Shown here one piece after another: positions 39,492 through 48,429 of a DNA stretch of 64,000 nucleotides (the first letter of the stretch is position 1; every line of letters starts with the position of its first letter). The translations under genes were made by a program, and so were the position numbers. Origin of the DNA: Pseudomonadota bacterium. Lineage in GTDB: Bacteria; Pseudomonadota; Gammaproteobacteria; Burkholderiales; Burkholderiaceae_C. The notes beneath the pieces are model-generated. The model was not told where the DNA came from. It did not search any database and was given only the letters and a program-made list of their open reading frames with translations. The stretch is taken from contig JAFEEG010000021.1 of assembly GCA_018241225.1 (NCBI GenBank), positions 1 to 64,000 on the forward strand. The letters run 5' to 3'.

Positions 39492-41140
39492 CGACTTCTT
39501 CTTCCATGGACCGTACCCAACCCATCACCCTGCTCGTCTGCGCCCTCGGCGGCGAAGGCGGCGGCGTGCTCACCGAATGGCTGATCGAGGCCGCGCGCGC
39601 CAGCGGCCATGCCGCGCAGAGCACGTCGATTCCCGGCGTGGCACAGCGCACAGGCGCCACCACCTACTACGTCGAGGTGTTTCCGGTGCCGGTGGCGCAA
39701 CTGGGCGGGCGCCGTCCGGTGTTCAGCCTGAGCCCGGCGCCGGGCGTGCTCGACTGCATCGTCTCGTCGGAGCTGCTGGAGACCACGCGCCAGATCGGCA
39801 ACGGCATGAGTTCGCCCGAGCGCACGCTGGTCATCTCGTCGTCGGCACGCAGCCTCACCACCGCCGAGCGCATGGTGCCGGGCGACGGCCGTGCCGACGC
39901 ACAGCGCCTGCTCGACGCAGTGCGCAGCTTCAGCCGCGAGCACCAGGTGTTCGACATGGGCGCCATGGCCCGCGAGTGCGGCACGGTGGTCAGCGCGGTG
40001 ATGCTGGGCGCGCTGGCCGGCAGCGGCGTTCTTCCTTTTTCGCGCGATCACTTCGAGTCGGCGATTCGCGGCCATGAGGACCCGGCCAAACCCAGCCGCA
40101 TGACCCAGGCCAGCCTGCGCGGCTTTGCCAGGGCTTTCGACGCCATGCACCAGCCGCGCGAGCACGCAATGCGTGTGGCGCAGATGCTCGAGGGAACCGA
40201 CGACGACGCATTGCCCGCTTCGGCACCCGCTTTGCCCGACGCCGTTCGCAGCCACTTTCCGCCGGCCGTGCACGACATCCTCACGCTGGGCCATGCACGC
40301 ATGGTCGACTACCAGGACAACGACTACGCCGCGTTGTATGTGCGCCGCCTGCAACAGGTGCTGCAGGCCGAGCGCGACGTCGATCCGGCCGGCGCGCACG
40401 GCTTTGCCGTCACCCGCGAGATGGCGCGCTGGCTCGCGCTGTGGATGGCCTTCGACGACATCGTGCGGGTGGCCGACCTGAAAAGCCGCAGCAGCCGCAG
40501 CCGGCGCGTGCGGCGCGAGGCCAAGGCCGGCGAGCATGACCTGCTCAAGGTGTATGACCACTTCAAGCCCGGCGTGCCCGAGTTCGCGGCGCTGCTGCCG
40601 CCGACATTCGCAGCGCGCCTGACCGCGTGGGACCGACGCCGCCAGTCGCAAGGCAAGTCGCCCTGGGCCGTGCCGCTGAAGGTCGGCAGCCATTCGGTCA
40701 TGGGCATGTTCTCGCTGCGGGTGCTTGCATCGCTGCGCGGCCTGCGCAAGAGCGGCAGCCGCTTTGCCGAGGAACAGGCACTCATCGAGCGCTGGCTGAA
40801 GGCGGTGCTGGACGGCGCCGCGCAAGGCAGTTGGGACCTTGCGCACGAGGTCGCGCTGTGCGGGCGGCTCATCAAGGGCTACGGCAGCACCAACGAACGC
40901 GGCAAGCGCAACCTGCTGCATGTGATCGACCACCTGGTGCCGGCAACGCAGCCGCCCGAACGTTCACCGCAGGCCCGCGCCCAAGCCATTGCGGCGGCGC
41001 GGGAAGCCGCGCTGCAGGACGAAGGCGGCAAGGCGCTCGACGCTGCGCTCGTGAGCCACGGTGCGCCGCCGCGCCCGGTGGTGGCGCAGCCCATCCGCTG
41101 GATGAAGCGCCCGCCCTCGCAGCAGGCAACCTCAAGGTAA
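39488..41140 (+). CDS. iorB: Indolepyruvate oxidoreductase beta subunit with extended C-terminal domain
   Basis: A 550-residue partner of IorA. The N-terminal 190 residues are the catalytic gamma-type domain: VCALGGEGGGVLTEWLIEAARASGHAAQSTSIPGVAQRTGATTYYVEVFP. Residues about 210-520 form a helical domain of the DUF6537 kind, of unknown role, ending in FAEEQALIERWLKAVLDGAAQGSWDLAHEV and KGYGSTNERGKRN. Standard IorB is about 200 residues, so this is the long version. Start ATG 39488 overlaps the iorA stop (ATGA). The TRAP transporter genes begin 94 bp below. Confidence 0.9.
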   Translation: MTTSSSMDRTQPITLLVCALGGEGGGVLTEWLIEAARASGHAAQSTSIPGVAQRTGATTYYVEVFPVPVAQLGGRRPVFSLSPAPGVLDCIVSSELLETTRQIGNGMSSPERTLVISSSARSLTTAERMVPGDGRADAQRLLDAVRSFSREHQVFDMGAMARECGTVVSAVMLGALAGSGVLPFSRDHFESAIRGHEDPAKPSRMTQASLRGFARAFDAMHQPREHAMRVAQMLEGTDDDALPASAPALPDAVRSHFPPAVHDILTLGHARMVDYQDNDYAALYVRRLQQVLQAERDVDPAGAHGFAVTREMARWLALWMAFDDIVRVADLKSRSSRSRRVRREAKAGEHDLLKVYDHFKPGVPEFAALLPPTFAARLTAWDRRRQSQGKSPWAVPLKVGSHSVMGMFSLRVLASLRGLRKSGSRFAEEQALIERWLKAVLDGAAQGSWDLAHEVALCGRLIKGYGSTNERGKRNLLHVIDHLVPATQPPERSPQARAQAIAAAREAALQDEGGKALDAALVSHGAPPRPVVAQPIRWMKRPPSQQATSR

Positions 41141-41234
41141 ACGCGGATGCATGCGCGATACAGCTTATGAAAAATAACCAAATCCTGAGCGTTTCAACAA
41201 AGCACCAGCAGCGAATCACAAGGAGACAAGACGC

Positions 41235-42287
41235 ATGAGCAAGCAGCACGACAGTTCTTCCCCCCGCGCCATTCGCGCCGCCCTGCTGGCGGTGGCGGCC
41301 GCGGCGCTCCTGGCCGGCGCACCGGCCCAGGCACAGGACAAACCGGTCAACCTCAAGATGTCCAGCTGGGTGCCGGCGCAGCATCCGCTCAACCCCGCGC
41401 TGCAGGCCTGGGCCGATGACATCAAGAAGGCCTCTGGCGGCACCATTACCGCGCAGCTGTTTCCTTCCGAGCAGTTGGGCAAGGCCTTCGACCACTACGA
41501 CATGGCGCGCGACGGCATTGCGGATGCGGCCTACATCAACCCCGGCTACCAGCCCGGTCGCTTTCCGATCATGGCGGGCGCGTCGCTGCCCTTCCTGTTC
41601 TCCAACGGCAAGAGCGGCTCGGCCGCCATCGACGCCTGGTACAGGCAGTACGCCGCCAGGGAGATGAAGGACGTGAAGGTGTGCTTTGCCTTCGTGCACG
41701 ACCCGGGCACCTTCCATGCACGCAAGAAGATCGTGCTGCCCGTGGACATCAACGGCATGAAGATCCGCCCGGCCACCAGCACCATCGGCCAGATGGTCAC
41801 CACGCTGGGCGGCACCAACGTGCAGGCCTCGGCGCCGGCCGCGCGCGACGCGCTGGAAAAGGGGGTGGCCGATGCCATTACCTTCCCGTGGGGCTCGATC
41901 ATCCTGTTCGGCATCGACAAGGTGGTCAAGTACCACATGGATGCGCCGCTGTACGTCACGCCCTTTGTCTGGGCGCTGAACCTGGACAAGTACAACAGCA
42001 TGTCGGCCGCGCAGAAGAAGGTCATCGACGACCACTGCACCAGCGAATGGGCCGAGAAGGTGGCCGGTCCCTGGGCCGACTACGAGGCAGCCGGGCGCGG
42101 CAAGATGGCCGCCGAGGCCGGGCACGAGGTCTACAAGCTCACGCCCGAGCAGTTGGACGCGTGGCGCAAGGCCGTGGCACCGGTGGAAACGCAGTGGGCC
42201 GACAGCGTGAAGAAGGCCGGGCAAGACCCCAAGGCCGTGCTCGACGGACTGAAGGCATCGCTGGTGAAGTACAAGGCCGCCCTGTGA
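41235..42287 (+). CDS. TRAP transporter substrate-binding protein
   Basis: A 350-residue DctP-type periplasmic solute-binding protein with signal peptide AALLAVAAAALLAGAPAQAQ. Elements: SSWVPAQHPLNPALQAWADDI, LFPSEQLGKAFDHYDMARDGIADAAYINPGYQPGRFP, NGMKIRPATSTIGQMVTTLGG, and FPWGSIILFGIDKVVKYHMDAP. The arginine in KIRPATS is the residue that usually anchors a carboxylate, so the ligand is probably an organic acid. AGGAG precedes the ATG. First gene of the TRAP set, which follows iorAB. Confidence 0.92.
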   Translation: MSKQHDSSSPRAIRAALLAVAAAALLAGAPAQAQDKPVNLKMSSWVPAQHPLNPALQAWADDIKKASGGTITAQLFPSEQLGKAFDHYDMARDGIADAAYINPGYQPGRFPIMAGASLPFLFSNGKSGSAAIDAWYRQYAAREMKDVKVCFAFVHDPGTFHARKKIVLPVDINGMKIRPATSTIGQMVTTLGGTNVQASAPAARDALEKGVADAITFPWGSIILFGIDKVVKYHMDAPLYVTPFVWALNLDKYNSMSAAQKKVIDDHCTSEWAEKVAGPWADYEAAGRGKMAAEAGHEVYKLTPEQLDAWRKAVAPVETQWADSVKKAGQDPKAVLDGLKASLVKYKAAL

Positions 42288-42835
42288 GCCAGCAGCCGGA
42301 CGGCACGCGAGAATCCATTACCGACCGCATCATCAACACCATCGAATGGCTCGCCGCCATTTCGGTGGGGCTGGTGGCGCTGAACATCTTCGTGTCGGTG
42401 GTGCTGCGCAAGTTCTTCAGCACCTCCATTCCCGACGCGTACGACTTCGGCCGCATGCTGCTGTCGATCCTCATCTTCTGGGGGATCGCCGCCACCAGCT
42501 ATCGCGGCGGACACATCACGGTGGACCTGGTGTGGAGCGCGGTCGGCCCCAAGGCCAAGCGCGCCATCGACGTGTTCGCCACGCTGATGCTGCTGGTGTT
42601 CGTGGTGATGCAGACGGCCATGCTGTTCGACAAGGTGCGCCTTACGCGCATCGACAACGTGCTCACCTACGACCTGAACTTGCCCACCTGGCCCTTCTAC
42701 GCGGTGGCCTGGGCGGGCGACTTCTGCGCGGTGGTCCTCATCGCCGTACGCACCTGGCGCCTGATCTTCGCGCCCGAGAAACTGCATGACCGCGGCTACG
42801 AGCAAGCCCGCAACGCCGAGGAAAACAACAATTGA
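42284..42835 (+). CDS. TRAP transporter small permease (DctQ type)
   Basis: A 183-residue four-span DctQ-type subunit. Spans include WLAAISVGLVALNIFVSVVL, FGRMLLSILIFWGIAAT, VFATLMLLVFVVMQTAMLF and FYAVAWAGDFCAVVLIAVR, with RGGHITVDLVW in the loop. The start is GTG at 42284, overlapping the stop of the binding-protein gene (GTGA). Its own stop overlaps the large permease start (TTGA). Partner of DctM. Confidence 0.9.
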   Translation: MSQQPDGTRESITDRIINTIEWLAAISVGLVALNIFVSVVLRKFFSTSIPDAYDFGRMLLSILIFWGIAATSYRGGHITVDLVWSAVGPKAKRAIDVFATLMLLVFVVMQTAMLFDKVRLTRIDNVLTYDLNLPTWPFYAVAWAGDFCAVVLIAVRTWRLIFAPEKLHDRGYEQARNAEENNN

Positions 42836-44130
42836 GCACCGATCTCGTGGCCGCACTCGGCTTTGTGGCGCTGTTCGCGCTGATGCTTCTTCGCGTGCCG
42901 GTGGGCATGGCCATGGGCCTGGTCGGCGTGGTGGGCTACAGCTACGTGGTGGGCGTGTGGCCCGCGCTCAAGCTGGTGGGCCAGACTTCGCTGCGCACCG
43001 TGTCCGACTACACCTTCGGCGTGATTCCCATGTTCATGCTCATGGGCTCGCTGGTAACCGTCTCGGGCGTGAGCCGCGAATTGTTCAAGGCGGCCAACTC
43101 GCTGATCGGCCACCTGCGCGGCGGGTTGGGCGTGGCCACGGTGCTGGCCTGCGGCGGCTTTGCCGCCATCAGCGGCTCGTCGGTGGCCACGGCCGCCACC
43201 TTCTCGAGCGTGGCCTATCCGGAGATGCGGCGCTTCAAGTACCCGCAGTCGTTTTCCACCGGCGTGATTGCCGCGGGCGGCACGCTGGGTGCCATGCTGC
43301 CGCCTTCCACCGTGCTGGCGGTGTACGCCATCCTCACCGAGCAGGACATCGGCAAGCTGTTCATGGCCGGCATCGTTCCGGGCCTGCTGGCCATCGCGAT
43401 GTACGTGATCACCATCGCCATCATCGTGCGCGTTCGGCCCGACTGGCTGCCGCGCGGCGAGCAGCGCAACTGGGCAGAGCGCTCGGCCGACCTGAAGAAC
43501 GTGTGGGCGCCGGTGCTGTTGTTCGTGTTCGTGATCGGTGGCCTGTACGGCGGCTTCTTCACGCCCACCGAAGCCGGCGGCGTTGGCGCCAGCGGCGCCT
43601 TCCTGCTGGGCCTGGCGCGCAAGCGGCTCGACCGCGCCAAGATCCGCGAGGCGTTGCTGTCGGCCACGCGCACCGCGGCGGCGGTGTTCACGGTGCTGAT
43701 CGGCGCGCTGCTCTTCGGCTACTTCCTGACGGTGACGCAGACGCCGCAGAAGATCACCGACTTTCTCGCGCACCTGGGCCTGGGCCGCTACGGCATCCTG
43801 CTGGTGCTGATGCTCATGTACCTGCTGCTGGGCTGCCTGATGGATGCGATGGCAATGATCATCCTCACCGTGCCCATCGTGTTCCCGGTGATCACGGCGC
43901 TGGGGTTCGACCCGATCTGGTTCGGCATCGTGATCGTGATGACGGTGGAGCTGGGCCTCATCCATCCACCCGTGGGCATGAACGTGTTCGTCATCAAGAG
44001 CGTGGTGCACGACGTGAGCTTTGCCACCATCTTCCGCGGCGTGGCGCCGTTCATCGTGACCGACCTGCTGCGCTTGGGCCTGATCATCGCCTTCCCGATG
44101 CTGGCGCTGTGGCTGCCATCGCACATGTAG
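42832..44130 (+). CDS. TRAP transporter large permease (DctM type)
   Basis: A 432-residue permease of about 12 spans, DctM family: ALFALMLLRVPVGMAMGLVGV, FGVIPMFMLMGSLVTVSGVSRELF, GGFAAISGSSVATAATFSSVAYPEM and GTLGAMLPPSTVLAVYAILTE. Starts TTG at 42832 overlapping the preceding stop. It completes a TRAP importer in one operon with iorAB and a thioesterase, so it likely takes up the carboxylate handled by the oxidoreductase. Confidence 0.93.
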   Translation: MSTDLVAALGFVALFALMLLRVPVGMAMGLVGVVGYSYVVGVWPALKLVGQTSLRTVSDYTFGVIPMFMLMGSLVTVSGVSRELFKAANSLIGHLRGGLGVATVLACGGFAAISGSSVATAATFSSVAYPEMRRFKYPQSFSTGVIAAGGTLGAMLPPSTVLAVYAILTEQDIGKLFMAGIVPGLLAIAMYVITIAIIVRVRPDWLPRGEQRNWAERSADLKNVWAPVLLFVFVIGGLYGGFFTPTEAGGVGASGAFLLGLARKRLDRAKIREALLSATRTAAAVFTVLIGALLFGYFLTVTQTPQKITDFLAHLGLGRYGILLVLMLMYLLLGCLMDAMAMIILTVPIVFPVITALGFDPIWFGIVIVMTVELGLIHPPVGMNVFVIKSVVHDVSFATIFRGVAPFIVTDLLRLGLIIAFPMLALWLPSHM

Positions 44131-44149
44131 GCCGGACAATCGCAGACCT

Positions 44150-44578
44150 ATGAGCAGCAAGACAGTCATCTACACCGTGCGCGTCGAGTTCGGCGATTGC
44201 GACCCCGCCGGCATCGTGTGGTTTCCAAATTTCTTCCGATGGATCGACGCGGCATCGCGCCACTTCTTTGCCGAGTGCGGCGTGCCGCGCTGGGAAGAAA
44301 CGGCCAAGACCATCGGCGTGATCGGCACGCCACTGGTCAACACGCAAAGCCGCTTCGTCGCCACCGCCAGCTACGGGGACACCCTGTCCATCGCAACGCG
44401 CATCTCGCAGTGGCGCGACAAGAGCTTTGTGCAGACCTATGCCGTCACGCGCGGCGACACGCTCATCCTCGAATGCGAGGAGGTACGCATCTTCGGCGGC
44501 AAACGCGAAGACGGAAGCTTGCGCGCACTACCCATTCCGCAAGACATCGCTCGCTTGTGTGGTAGGGAACTGGGCTGA
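44150..44578 (+). CDS. Acyl-CoA thioesterase, 4-hydroxybenzoyl-CoA thioesterase type
   Basis: A 142-residue hotdog-fold thioesterase. It has YTVRVEFGDCDPAGIVWFPNFFRWIDAASRHFFAECG, where the aspartate of the DPAG element is the catalytic residue of the 4HBT family, then VNTQSRFVATASYGDTL. It follows the TRAP large permease by 19 bp and ends the iorAB-TRAP operon. Together with IorAB it could release an aryl acetate from its CoA ester, for example indole-3-acetate from indoleacetyl-CoA; that is inference from context. Confidence 0.88.
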   Translation: MSSKTVIYTVRVEFGDCDPAGIVWFPNFFRWIDAASRHFFAECGVPRWEETAKTIGVIGTPLVNTQSRFVATASYGDTLSIATRISQWRDKSFVQTYAVTRGDTLILECEEVRIFGGKREDGSLRALPIPQDIARLCGRELG

Positions 44579-44610
44579 CGCACCGTGTCGGTGCCGAGCA
44601 CTGGCCAAAA

Positions 44611-44715
44611 CTGTCCCCCGAGAACGGGGACAAGCTTGTGGAAAACTTGTAGGCCGAATTCCAAAAGCCTTGTCGGGCAAGGCCTGCCGCCAGATTGCCT
44701 CCTTTCGAGGCACTG
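44611..44715. repeat. Structured dispersed repeat, copy A (three hairpins)
   Basis: A non-coding element between two convergent genes. Over 91 ungapped bases (44624-44714) it matches copy B at 57817-57907 at 68 positions by hand count. Both copies form three hairpins in the same places. Here these are GTCCCC/GGGGAC (44613-44631), GCCTTG/CAAGGC with loop TCGGG (44667-44683) and TGCCTC/GAGGCA (44696-44712). I recognise no named family. It may act as a bidirectional terminator, small RNA or REP-like repeat. Confidence 0.82.
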
Positions 44716-44721
44716 GAGCAA

Positions 44722-45219
44722 CTAGCGCGTTGGATGCAGCGCCAGGTACTTCTTCACGAGCCCGCATTGGGCGGCCCAACCGCCCTCTTCGGCCGCATAA
44801 GCTTCCTTGCGGCGCGCCACCGGCAACTGGTCGAAGCCTGATTCCGAGATGCGAAGCAGCGTTGCGCCATCTGCGTCGCTCAACTCGAATTCGATGAGCG
44901 TCATGGGCTCGGCGCTGTAGTCGACGCCGTCTTCTCCCGCATAGGGATGCCAGCGGAAGGAAAACTTTTCCATCGGCCGCACTTCGACCACATGAAGGTC
45001 GAATGGCTTGCCGGCGTACGGCTGCTGCATGCGCGCAATGTCGGGGTCGACGCTCGTGGGCTCGATGGCAGCGCTCACTCGCGTGCCGGCAACAAACGGG
45101 CCGGCGAAATCGGCGCCGAACCAGCTGCCGAAGTTCTCGGCCAGGCTGACGGCGCGCCAGACGCGCTCGCGCGGCGCATCCAGCCGCACGGACTTCTCGA
45201 AGCGATCGGTGTTGTTCAT
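44722..45219 (-). CDS. SRPBCC (AHSA1-like) protein
   Basis: A 165-residue START-like domain protein: FEKSVRLDAPRERVWRAVSLAENFGSWFGADFAG, then EVRPMEKFSFRWHPY and MTLIEFELSDADGATLLRISESGFDQLP, the pattern of AHSA1/polyketide-cyclase-like proteins that bind hydrophobic ligands. ATG at 45219 (MNNTDRF) has GGAGG 9 bp upstream. No catalytic assignment. The structured repeat copy A lies just past its stop. Confidence 0.8.
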   Translation of the reverse strand: MNNTDRFEKSVRLDAPRERVWRAVSLAENFGSWFGADFAGPFVAGTRVSAAIEPTSVDPDIARMQQPYAGKPFDLHVVEVRPMEKFSFRWHPYAGEDGVDYSAEPMTLIEFELSDADGATLLRISESGFDQLPVARRKEAYAAEEGGWAAQCGLVKKYLALHPTR

Positions 45220-45276
45220 GGGCGTGTGCCTCCTTGCAGGGACCATGCTAGTGCCGGTGTGCAACACACACTGCCA

Positions 45277-47049
45277 TCAGGTGCTTCGCACGAACGCGTT
45301 GCGCAGGGCCGGCTGGCGCGCCAGCACGTCGGCACTGGGCCCGTGGTCGACGATGCGCCCGGCCTCCATGAGCAGCACGGAATCGAAGCGCTCCAGCAAG
45401 CCCAGCCGATGCACCGAGGCAATGATGCAGGCGTCTGGAAATGCCAGGGCCATGCGCTCGAGCACGCGCGCCTCGGTGGCGGCGTCGAGCGCACTGGTGG
45501 GCTCGTCCAGCAGCAGCAGCGAGCTGCCGCGCGCCAACAGCATGCCGCGCGCCAGGCACAGGCGCTGGCGCTGTCCGCCCGAGAGGTTGAAGCCTCGCTC
45601 TGACAAGGGCGTGTCGAGGTTGCCATGCGTGGCCGTGAGCACTTCGTCGAAGGTGCTTGCATGCAGCACGGCGTGCAGCTCATCGTCGTCGCTGGGCTCG
45701 CCGAAGCTCAGGTTCTCGCGCACGCTGGCTTCGAAGATTTCCGACTCCTGCGGAATCAGCGTGGCGATGTTGCGCAGGCTCGGCCAGGGCGCTGCCTCTG
45801 CATCGAAGGCCAGCGTGCCGGCATGCGGCACATACAGGCTCGCCAGCACGCGCAGCAGCGTGCTCTTGCCGCCACCGCTGGGGCCGACCAGGGCCACGCG
45901 CTCGCCGCGTCGCAAGGTCAACGCAATGCCCTGCAGCCCGCTGGGCACGCGCTCGCCACCGCCATCGACCAGCGGCGTCGCGCGCGGCAGGTAGCGCCAG
46001 GTCAGCTGCTCGATCTGCAGTTGCTGCCACTGCGCCTGCGCGTCCACCAGTTCGCCCTCGCCCTCGTGCACGCGCGGCGGCGCCGACCAGATGGGCGCGG
46101 CACTGCCGTAGTCGGTGTGCATGCGCGCAAAGGACTGGAAGTTGTTGGCCATGGAGCTCACCACGCCGGCCGCCTGCTGCGCGTACTGGTAGATCATGAA
46201 GACCGAACCGAGCATCACCGCCTGCCCCGGTGCACGGGTCTGCACCACGTATAGCACCACGAGGCCCCAGGTCAGAGCCATGCCCAGGATGTCGACGGCA
46301 AACCACTTGCCTTCGTTGAGCACCACCGTGTGCTTGAGCGGCTCGGATATGGCGGACATGCGCCGCGCCAGCAGCCGGCGCGATGCAGCCACCAGCCGCA
46401 GTCCGATCACGGTCGAGGTGTTGGCCAGGAAGTCGAGCAGCGCCGACACGTAACGCCTGTCTGCATCGTTCTCCTGTCGCGCGAGCTTCATCAGCGCGCG
46501 GTCGAAGCGCAACACCACGAAGCCGATGAGCACATAGCCGATGACCGCCAGCGCGCCGCTGGCAGGCGACAGCAGCGTGAGCGCAACCAGCGGGCCGATG
46601 ATGCTGACGATGCTGCTGAGGTAGACGAACTGGTTCTGCGCGAAGTCCGACAGCGCCCTGCTGGCCTGGTGCACGCGGTGCTGCAGTTCGCCGGAGTGAT
46701 GCCCGTCGTGCCAGGCCAGCGGCGCATCGGCCAGCCGTGCATAGAGCTGGTCGGCCAGTTGCTCGCGCACGTGCAGGCCCACGTTGCGCTCCAGGATGCG
46801 GCCCGGGCCATGCAGCAGCCACGACGCGAGATAGACGCCCGCCAGTGCCGCAATCCAGCGCCCTGCACCGGCAAAGTCGCCCGCCTGCAGGCTGTTGATG
46901 GCCTGCCCCGCCAGCCACGGCATGGCCAGTCGCAGCAACTGCGCCCCGGTGAGCAGCGAGAGCCCGCCCACCAGTTGCCTGCGCAAGCCCTCGGCATGCC
47001 GCCACAAGGCACCGTACAAGTCGCGAATGGCGTTGCCGGGAGCATCCAT
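45277..47049 (-). CDS. ABC exporter, fused membrane and ATPase domains
   Basis: A 590-residue half-transporter. Residues about 30-330 are a six-span membrane domain (LLRLAMPWLAGQAIN, FAVDILGMALTWGLVVLYVVQT). The ATPase has VALVGPSGGGKSTLLRVLASLY, Q-loop IPQESEIFEASVRENLSF, signature FNLSGGQRQRLCLARG and LLLLDEPTSALDAATEARV, followed by SVHRLGLLERFD for the H-loop. ATG at 47049 has AGGAG 6 bp upstream; an in-frame TTG lies at 47064. It is 11 bp below the NUDIX/MBL gene, so cotranscribed. Substrate unknown; its membrane domain resembles lipid or toxin exporters. Confidence 0.9.
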   Translation of the reverse strand: MDAPGNAIRDLYGALWRHAEGLRRQLVGGLSLLTGAQLLRLAMPWLAGQAINSLQAGDFAGAGRWIAALAGVYLASWLLHGPGRILERNVGLHVREQLADQLYARLADAPLAWHDGHHSGELQHRVHQASRALSDFAQNQFVYLSSIVSIIGPLVALTLLSPASGALAVIGYVLIGFVVLRFDRALMKLARQENDADRRYVSALLDFLANTSTVIGLRLVAASRRLLARRMSAISEPLKHTVVLNEGKWFAVDILGMALTWGLVVLYVVQTRAPGQAVMLGSVFMIYQYAQQAAGVVSSMANNFQSFARMHTDYGSAAPIWSAPPRVHEGEGELVDAQAQWQQLQIEQLTWRYLPRATPLVDGGGERVPSGLQGIALTLRRGERVALVGPSGGGKSTLLRVLASLYVPHAGTLAFDAEAAPWPSLRNIATLIPQESEIFEASVRENLSFGEPSDDDELHAVLHASTFDEVLTATHGNLDTPLSERGFNLSGGQRQRLCLARGMLLARGSSLLLLDEPTSALDAATEARVLERMALAFPDACIIASVHRLGLLERFDSVLLMEAGRIVDHGPSADVLARQPALRNAFVRST

Positions 47050-47060
47050 GCCCGGCTCCT

Positions 47061-48398
47061 TCAATGTGCCGGTTGCACGAAGCCGCTGGACTGCGCGAGC
47101 CAGGCCACCTGCGCGCCCAGGTCGCTCGTGCTCCAGCGCGCGGCGCCGGCAAACAGCATGGCGTCAGGCACCAGCAGGAAGCCGCGCGACTCCAGGGCTC
47201 CGGCCGGTGCAAGCACGCGCAATGCGACGTCGCCGAGCACCAGCTCCTGCCCGTGCGCCAGCGCGGGGTGCTCCGCCGCGGGCCACTGGGCACGCAGCGC
47301 CTGCACCACGACGGCTTCGATGCTGCGCTGCGTGGACAGCAGCCAGCGCACCGGACCGGGTGCGGCTGCCAGCAACGCCTGGGCGTGCGCCGGGTCGGCC
47401 AACTGCGGATCGATCAGTGCCCATGCGTCGCCGCCCGGGGTGCCCACGTAGTAGCTGTGCGCGCCGGGCCCCTCGCCCGACGGTGCCGTCACCCGCAGCA
47501 CGCGCGGCGACAGCGCCAGCACCAGCCCCGCTTCGAGCGCGTAGCGCGCGTGGCCGCGGCCGTCGGGGTCGACGAAGCCGATCTCGGCATAGGCCGGCTC
47601 GTCGATGTTGATCGGCCGCGGGCCGCCCGGGCCGGTGGCCAGGCGAGGCATGTTGAGCACGATGCGCTGCAGGCCACGCGCATGGGCCAGGCATTCGTCC
47701 ACCGTGGCGAACTGCGCCAGTTGCTGCAGGATTCGACGCTGCACGTTCATGAGCTTGAGCCGGCGTGCCGGATCGACGGCGTCCAGCGGACGCAGCCAGG
47801 CGTGGTCGGCGATTTCCACCTGGTCGATCTGCACGCTCTGCCCCGGCGGCAGCGCCGCGATGAAAAAGCGCGTGTCGAAGCGCCTGGGCATGCCCGGCGG
47901 CGTGAGCCAGTGTGCAAAGTAGGCCAGCCGGTCCATGGCCAGCTGCCAGCCGCGCTCCTCGCACATCGACACCAGGGCCTCGGTGCCGGCGGCAGCGGCG
48001 GCGCGCATGGCGGCCAGTTGTGCCGCGTCCAGTTGCGACAGGTTCACCAGCTGGTGTTGCGCGTCTTGCGCGAACAACAGGCCGGACTCCTCAAAGCACT
48101 CGCGCACGGCAGCGGCGTAGTAGTCCAGGCCGCCCTGGGCCACACCCAGGCGCGCGCTGGCCGATGCGTCGTCCAGGCCAGCGCAAAAGGCGTGCAGCCG
48201 CCTGTCGTGCGCATCGAGCAGGCCGCCCGGGAACACGCTGGCGCCGCTGTTCTGGTCGTTGGGTTTTTCCGCGCGGCGCAGCAGGAGCGTTTCGAGCCCC
48301 TGGGCACCGTCCCTCAGCACGATGAGCGTCGCGGCCTGGCGGACCGGGCGCGGCGAGGCCGGGGAAGGCGATGTTGTTGTCGTGGAAGCGTCGGACAT
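47061..48398 (-). CDS. NUDIX hydrolase fused to a degenerate MBL-like domain
   Basis: A 445-residue fusion. The N-terminal 240 residues are a NUDT7/NUDT19-type NUDIX domain: ATLIVLRDGAQGLETLLLRRAEKP, VFPGGLLDAHD, and AAVRECFEESGLLFA (the REx2EExG core separated from the first glycine by an insert, as in that subgroup). The C-terminal 150 residues align to an MBL fold of the LACTB2 type by layout (VTAPSGEGPGAHSYYVGTPG, IDPQLADPAHAQAL), but the zinc motif HxHxDH is absent; at that position is STQRSIEAVV. ATG at 48398; neighbours are the exporter and glycerate kinase. Likely acts on CoA or nucleoside diphosphate derivatives. Confidence 0.75.
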   Translation of the reverse strand: MSDASTTTTSPSPASPRPVRQAATLIVLRDGAQGLETLLLRRAEKPNDQNSGASVFPGGLLDAHDRRLHAFCAGLDDASASARLGVAQGGLDYYAAAVRECFEESGLLFAQDAQHQLVNLSQLDAAQLAAMRAAAAAGTEALVSMCEERGWQLAMDRLAYFAHWLTPPGMPRRFDTRFFIAALPPGQSVQIDQVEIADHAWLRPLDAVDPARRLKLMNVQRRILQQLAQFATVDECLAHARGLQRIVLNMPRLATGPGGPRPINIDEPAYAEIGFVDPDGRGHARYALEAGLVLALSPRVLRVTAPSGEGPGAHSYYVGTPGGDAWALIDPQLADPAHAQALLAAAPGPVRWLLSTQRSIEAVVVQALRAQWPAAEHPALAHGQELVLGDVALRVLAPAGALESRGFLLVPDAMLFAGAARWSTSDLGAQVAWLAQSSGFVQPAH

Positions 48399-48429
48399 GC
48401 GGGCGATGGTAGCGCCCGCATGCGCGTCG

